DNA of 64,000 bases from Acinetobacter tjernbergiae DSM 14971 = CIP 107465 (GTDB taxonomy: Bacteria > Pseudomonadota > Gammaproteobacteria > Pseudomonadales > Moraxellaceae): assembly GCF_000374425.1 (NCBI RefSeq), contig NZ_KB894369.1, positions 1-64,000 of the forward strand, read 5' to 3'. Shown here one piece after another: positions 62,357-64,000 of this stretch; position 1 is the first letter of the stretch; each line of letters begins with the position of its first letter. The translations under genes and the position numbers were made by a program. A model generated the notes under the pieces. The model was not told the origin of the DNA, did no database searches, and worked only from the letters and a program-made list of their open reading frames with translations.

Positions 62357-63901
62357 TTATTTAAGGAAACGCTTATATCCAATATTATTGCTGATTTCAG
62401 CATATGGATATGTGATTTTCTCTAGAGTTTCGACTAAACCATCAGGGTTTTGCTTCGCATCTGTGGCTTGTAAACCTACAAGGACACGACCTTCTGCTGC
62501 ACCATGATTGCGATAATGGAACAGGGTAATGTTATGCGTTGGACCTAGGCGTTCCAAGAAAGTCAGTAGGGCACCTGGACGCTCTGGAAATTCAACACGG
62601 AATAAACGCTCATTTTCCAAATTGGCATGACCACCAATCAAATAACGAATATGCAGTTTCGCAACTTCATCATCGGATAAATCATCGACATCATATTGTT
62701 GCTTGAGTAATTCATGGATTTCGTGACGTTCAACTTCACCACCTTTCAAACTAATCCCAACAAATACTTGAGCTTGACTATCGTCACTGGCACGATAGTT
62801 AAACTCAGTAATATTACGACCTTGTAGGGCACGGCAGAAATTAAGAAATGCGCCTTTTTGCTCAGGAATTGTCACTGCATAAATCGCTTCTTTACGCTCA
62901 CCTAATTCAGTACGTTCAGCAATATAACGAAGACGATCAAAGTTCATGTTTGCACCGCAAACGATTGAAACCATATTTTTGTCTGTTAATTGATGTTCTG
63001 CGATATATTTTTTGATCCCAGCTAAGGCCATCGCACCTGATGGCTCAACGATACTGCGATTTTCATCATAGGTGTCTTTGATTGCAGCACAGATTTCATC
63101 GGTATTGACCGTAACAATTGTTGGATCAACAATTGGACCTGATTGATCGGACTTCTGTAAGCGAACCATTTCAAATGGTAATTCACCAATTTGTGCAACT
63201 GCTGTGCCATCAGCAAATAACCCGACATGAGGTAAAACCACACGTTCATTGGTTTCGAGTGCAGCTTTTAAGCACGCAGATTCTTCATATTCAACACCAA
63301 TGACTTTGACATGCGGCGCAACTTCACCAAGATAGGCTGCAACACCCGCAATGAGCCCGCCACCACCGACAGCAACGAAAACATATTCAACATCACGCCA
63401 TTGGCGTAATAATTCATTGGCAATGGTTCCTTGACCAGCAATGACCAGTTCATCGTCATAAGGTGGAATAAAAACTAAACCTTCATCTTCTGCACGTTGT
63501 TTTGCGTATTTATTGGCAACATCAAAACTATCGCCGTGTAACACAACTTGACCACCTAAGCGTTTAACTGCCTGAACTTTAATATCAGGGGTCGTGCTTG
63601 GCATGACAATAATGGCAGGAATGCCTAATTTTTTTCCAGACAGTGCAACCCCTTGTGCATGGTTACCTGCGGATGCACAAATCACACCTCGATCGAGTTG
63701 ATCTTTAGGAAGTTGGCTAATACGGTTATAAGCACCACGTAGTTTAAAAGAGAAGACAGGTTGTAAATCTTCACGTTTAAATCGAATGTTGTTATTAATT
63801 TTTTGACTAATTCGGGGAGCTGCTTCAAGCGGTGTTTCAATCGCAACATCATAAACCGTTGCTTGTAAAATTTGTCGTACCACACGAGACAGCATGTTCA
63901 T
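62357..63901 (-). CDS. ilvA: Biosynthetic threonine ammonia-lyase
   Basis: 514 residues, the same length as E. coli IlvA. PLP lysine in FKLRGAYNRI, VAVGGGGLIAGVAAYLGE for phosphate binding, and two C-terminal ACT-like regulatory domains (ERKEAIYAVTIPEQKGAFLN and RLFRVEFPERPGALLTFLE). It makes 2-oxobutanoate for isoleucine and is inhibited by isoleucine. Monocistronic. The last 28 codons have a second, diverged copy at 61260-61343. Confidence 0.97.
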   Translation of the reverse strand: MNMLSRVVRQILQATVYDVAIETPLEAAPRISQKINNNIRFKREDLQPVFSFKLRGAYNRISQLPKDQLDRGVICASAGNHAQGVALSGKKLGIPAIIVMPSTTPDIKVQAVKRLGGQVVLHGDSFDVANKYAKQRAEDEGLVFIPPYDDELVIAGQGTIANELLRQWRDVEYVFVAVGGGGLIAGVAAYLGEVAPHVKVIGVEYEESACLKAALETNERVVLPHVGLFADGTAVAQIGELPFEMVRLQKSDQSGPIVDPTIVTVNTDEICAAIKDTYDENRSIVEPSGAMALAGIKKYIAEHQLTDKNMVSIVCGANMNFDRLRYIAERTELGERKEAIYAVTIPEQKGAFLNFCRALQGRNITEFNYRASDDSQAQVFVGISLKGGEVERHEIHELLKQQYDVDDLSDDEVAKLHIRYLIGGHANLENERLFRVEFPERPGALLTFLERLGPTHNITLFHYRNHGAAEGRVLVGLQATDAKQNPDGLVETLEKITYPYAEISNNIGYKRFLK

Positions 63902-64000
63902 CTTCCCTATAACAGTTTAAAATAGGCGATCATTGTAGCAAACCCCTGTGCATTTGCGCTGTTTTCTTGCAGCAAATGTCAAAATAGTTGAGTGAAGTCA
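63902..64000. other. ilvA upstream region to the window edge
   Basis: 99 nt holding the ilvA promoter. No further start codon with a ribosome site is seen on the plus strand before the edge. Confidence 0.4.

Overview
The window looks like chromosomal DNA of an Acinetobacter (Moraxellaceae, Gammaproteobacteria). It is AT-rich throughout. The gene set fits that genus: tusDCBE, an RTX-type type I secreted protein, a pilZ-tatD-tetR-gspHIJK cluster, ung/tadA/cmk/rpsA/ihfB/pyrF, the cytochrome bd set cydP-cydA-cydB-cydX-ybgE, and a KtrAB potassium uptake pair beside ilvA. The genus call is inferred from gene families and arrangement; no database search was possible.

Layout. 1-0.8 kb: the 3' end of an RTX repeat protein. 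0.9-3.3 kb: sulfur-relay genes tusDCBE (minus), divergent from a GalE-like epimerase that lacks the usual catalytic lysine. 3.3-5.5 kb: fumC behind a Fur-box-like site, then an unknown gene. 5.6-7.1 kb: a tandem glycine riboswitch and a DadA-type D-amino acid dehydrogenase. 7.2-9.4 kb: a small periplasmic protein, ispF, a phosphatase-like protein, and a non-coding interval with two promoters and an orphan leftward terminator. 9.4-13.7 kb: pilZ, tatD, a TetR regulator and the four minor pseudopilins of type II secretion. 13.8-21.4 kb: core genes (queD-like, ung, enoyl-CoA hydratase family, tadA, SRPBCC protein, cmk, rpsA, ihfB, lapA, pyrF). 21.6-25.3 kb: lysO, and a Baeyer-Villiger-type monooxygenase divergent from an AraC regulator. 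25.4-30.2 kb: zapE, glcB, a membrane protein, an SRAP peptidase. 30.3-38.6 kb: marR, a long AT-rich leader, an alpha/beta hydrolase, small membrane proteins, brnQ, map, a LysR regulator, an HD hydrolase and zinc-ribbon proteins. 38.6-46.4 kb: grxD, argD, a CBS protein, a DUF2750 protein, an imperfect non-coding tandem repeat, ftsY, a nitroreductase, a DUF2057 protein, a GNAT. 47.1-50.5 kb: the cytochrome bd operon, including a 33-codon cydX and an FNR/ANR-like site. 51.0-53.5 kb: a YqiJ-like protein, a Rieske protein, a PfkB kinase and a broken GNAT gene. 53.7-60.3 kb: an M16 protease, outer-membrane phospholipase A, a C39-like protein and ktrBA. 60.3-63.9 kb: a small accessory islet between ktrA and ilvA.

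Functional themes are central carbon metabolism (fumC, glcB), amino-acid handling (dadA, lysO, brnQ, argD, ilvA), microaerobic respiration (cyd), protein secretion (gspHIJK, RTX), and translation and DNA housekeeping.

The strongest unexpected signal is at 60.3-62.4 kb. Two unrelated small genes each sit between a copy of the ktrA upstream sequence and a copy of the ilvA 3' end. The inner ilvA copy is an in-frame 27-residue fragment whose differences from the resident gene are nearly all synonymous, so it came from a working allele of a relative. This marks an accessory-gene exchange site built by flank recombination. Other signals worth checking are the tandem sRNA-like repeats near 41.5 kb, a perfect 17-bp inverted repeat inside a coding region at 29.2 kb, intrinsic terminators that abut the next start codon, and a probable sRNA terminator at 9.05 kb. 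No tRNA, rRNA, CRISPR array, insertion sequence or prophage was recognised.
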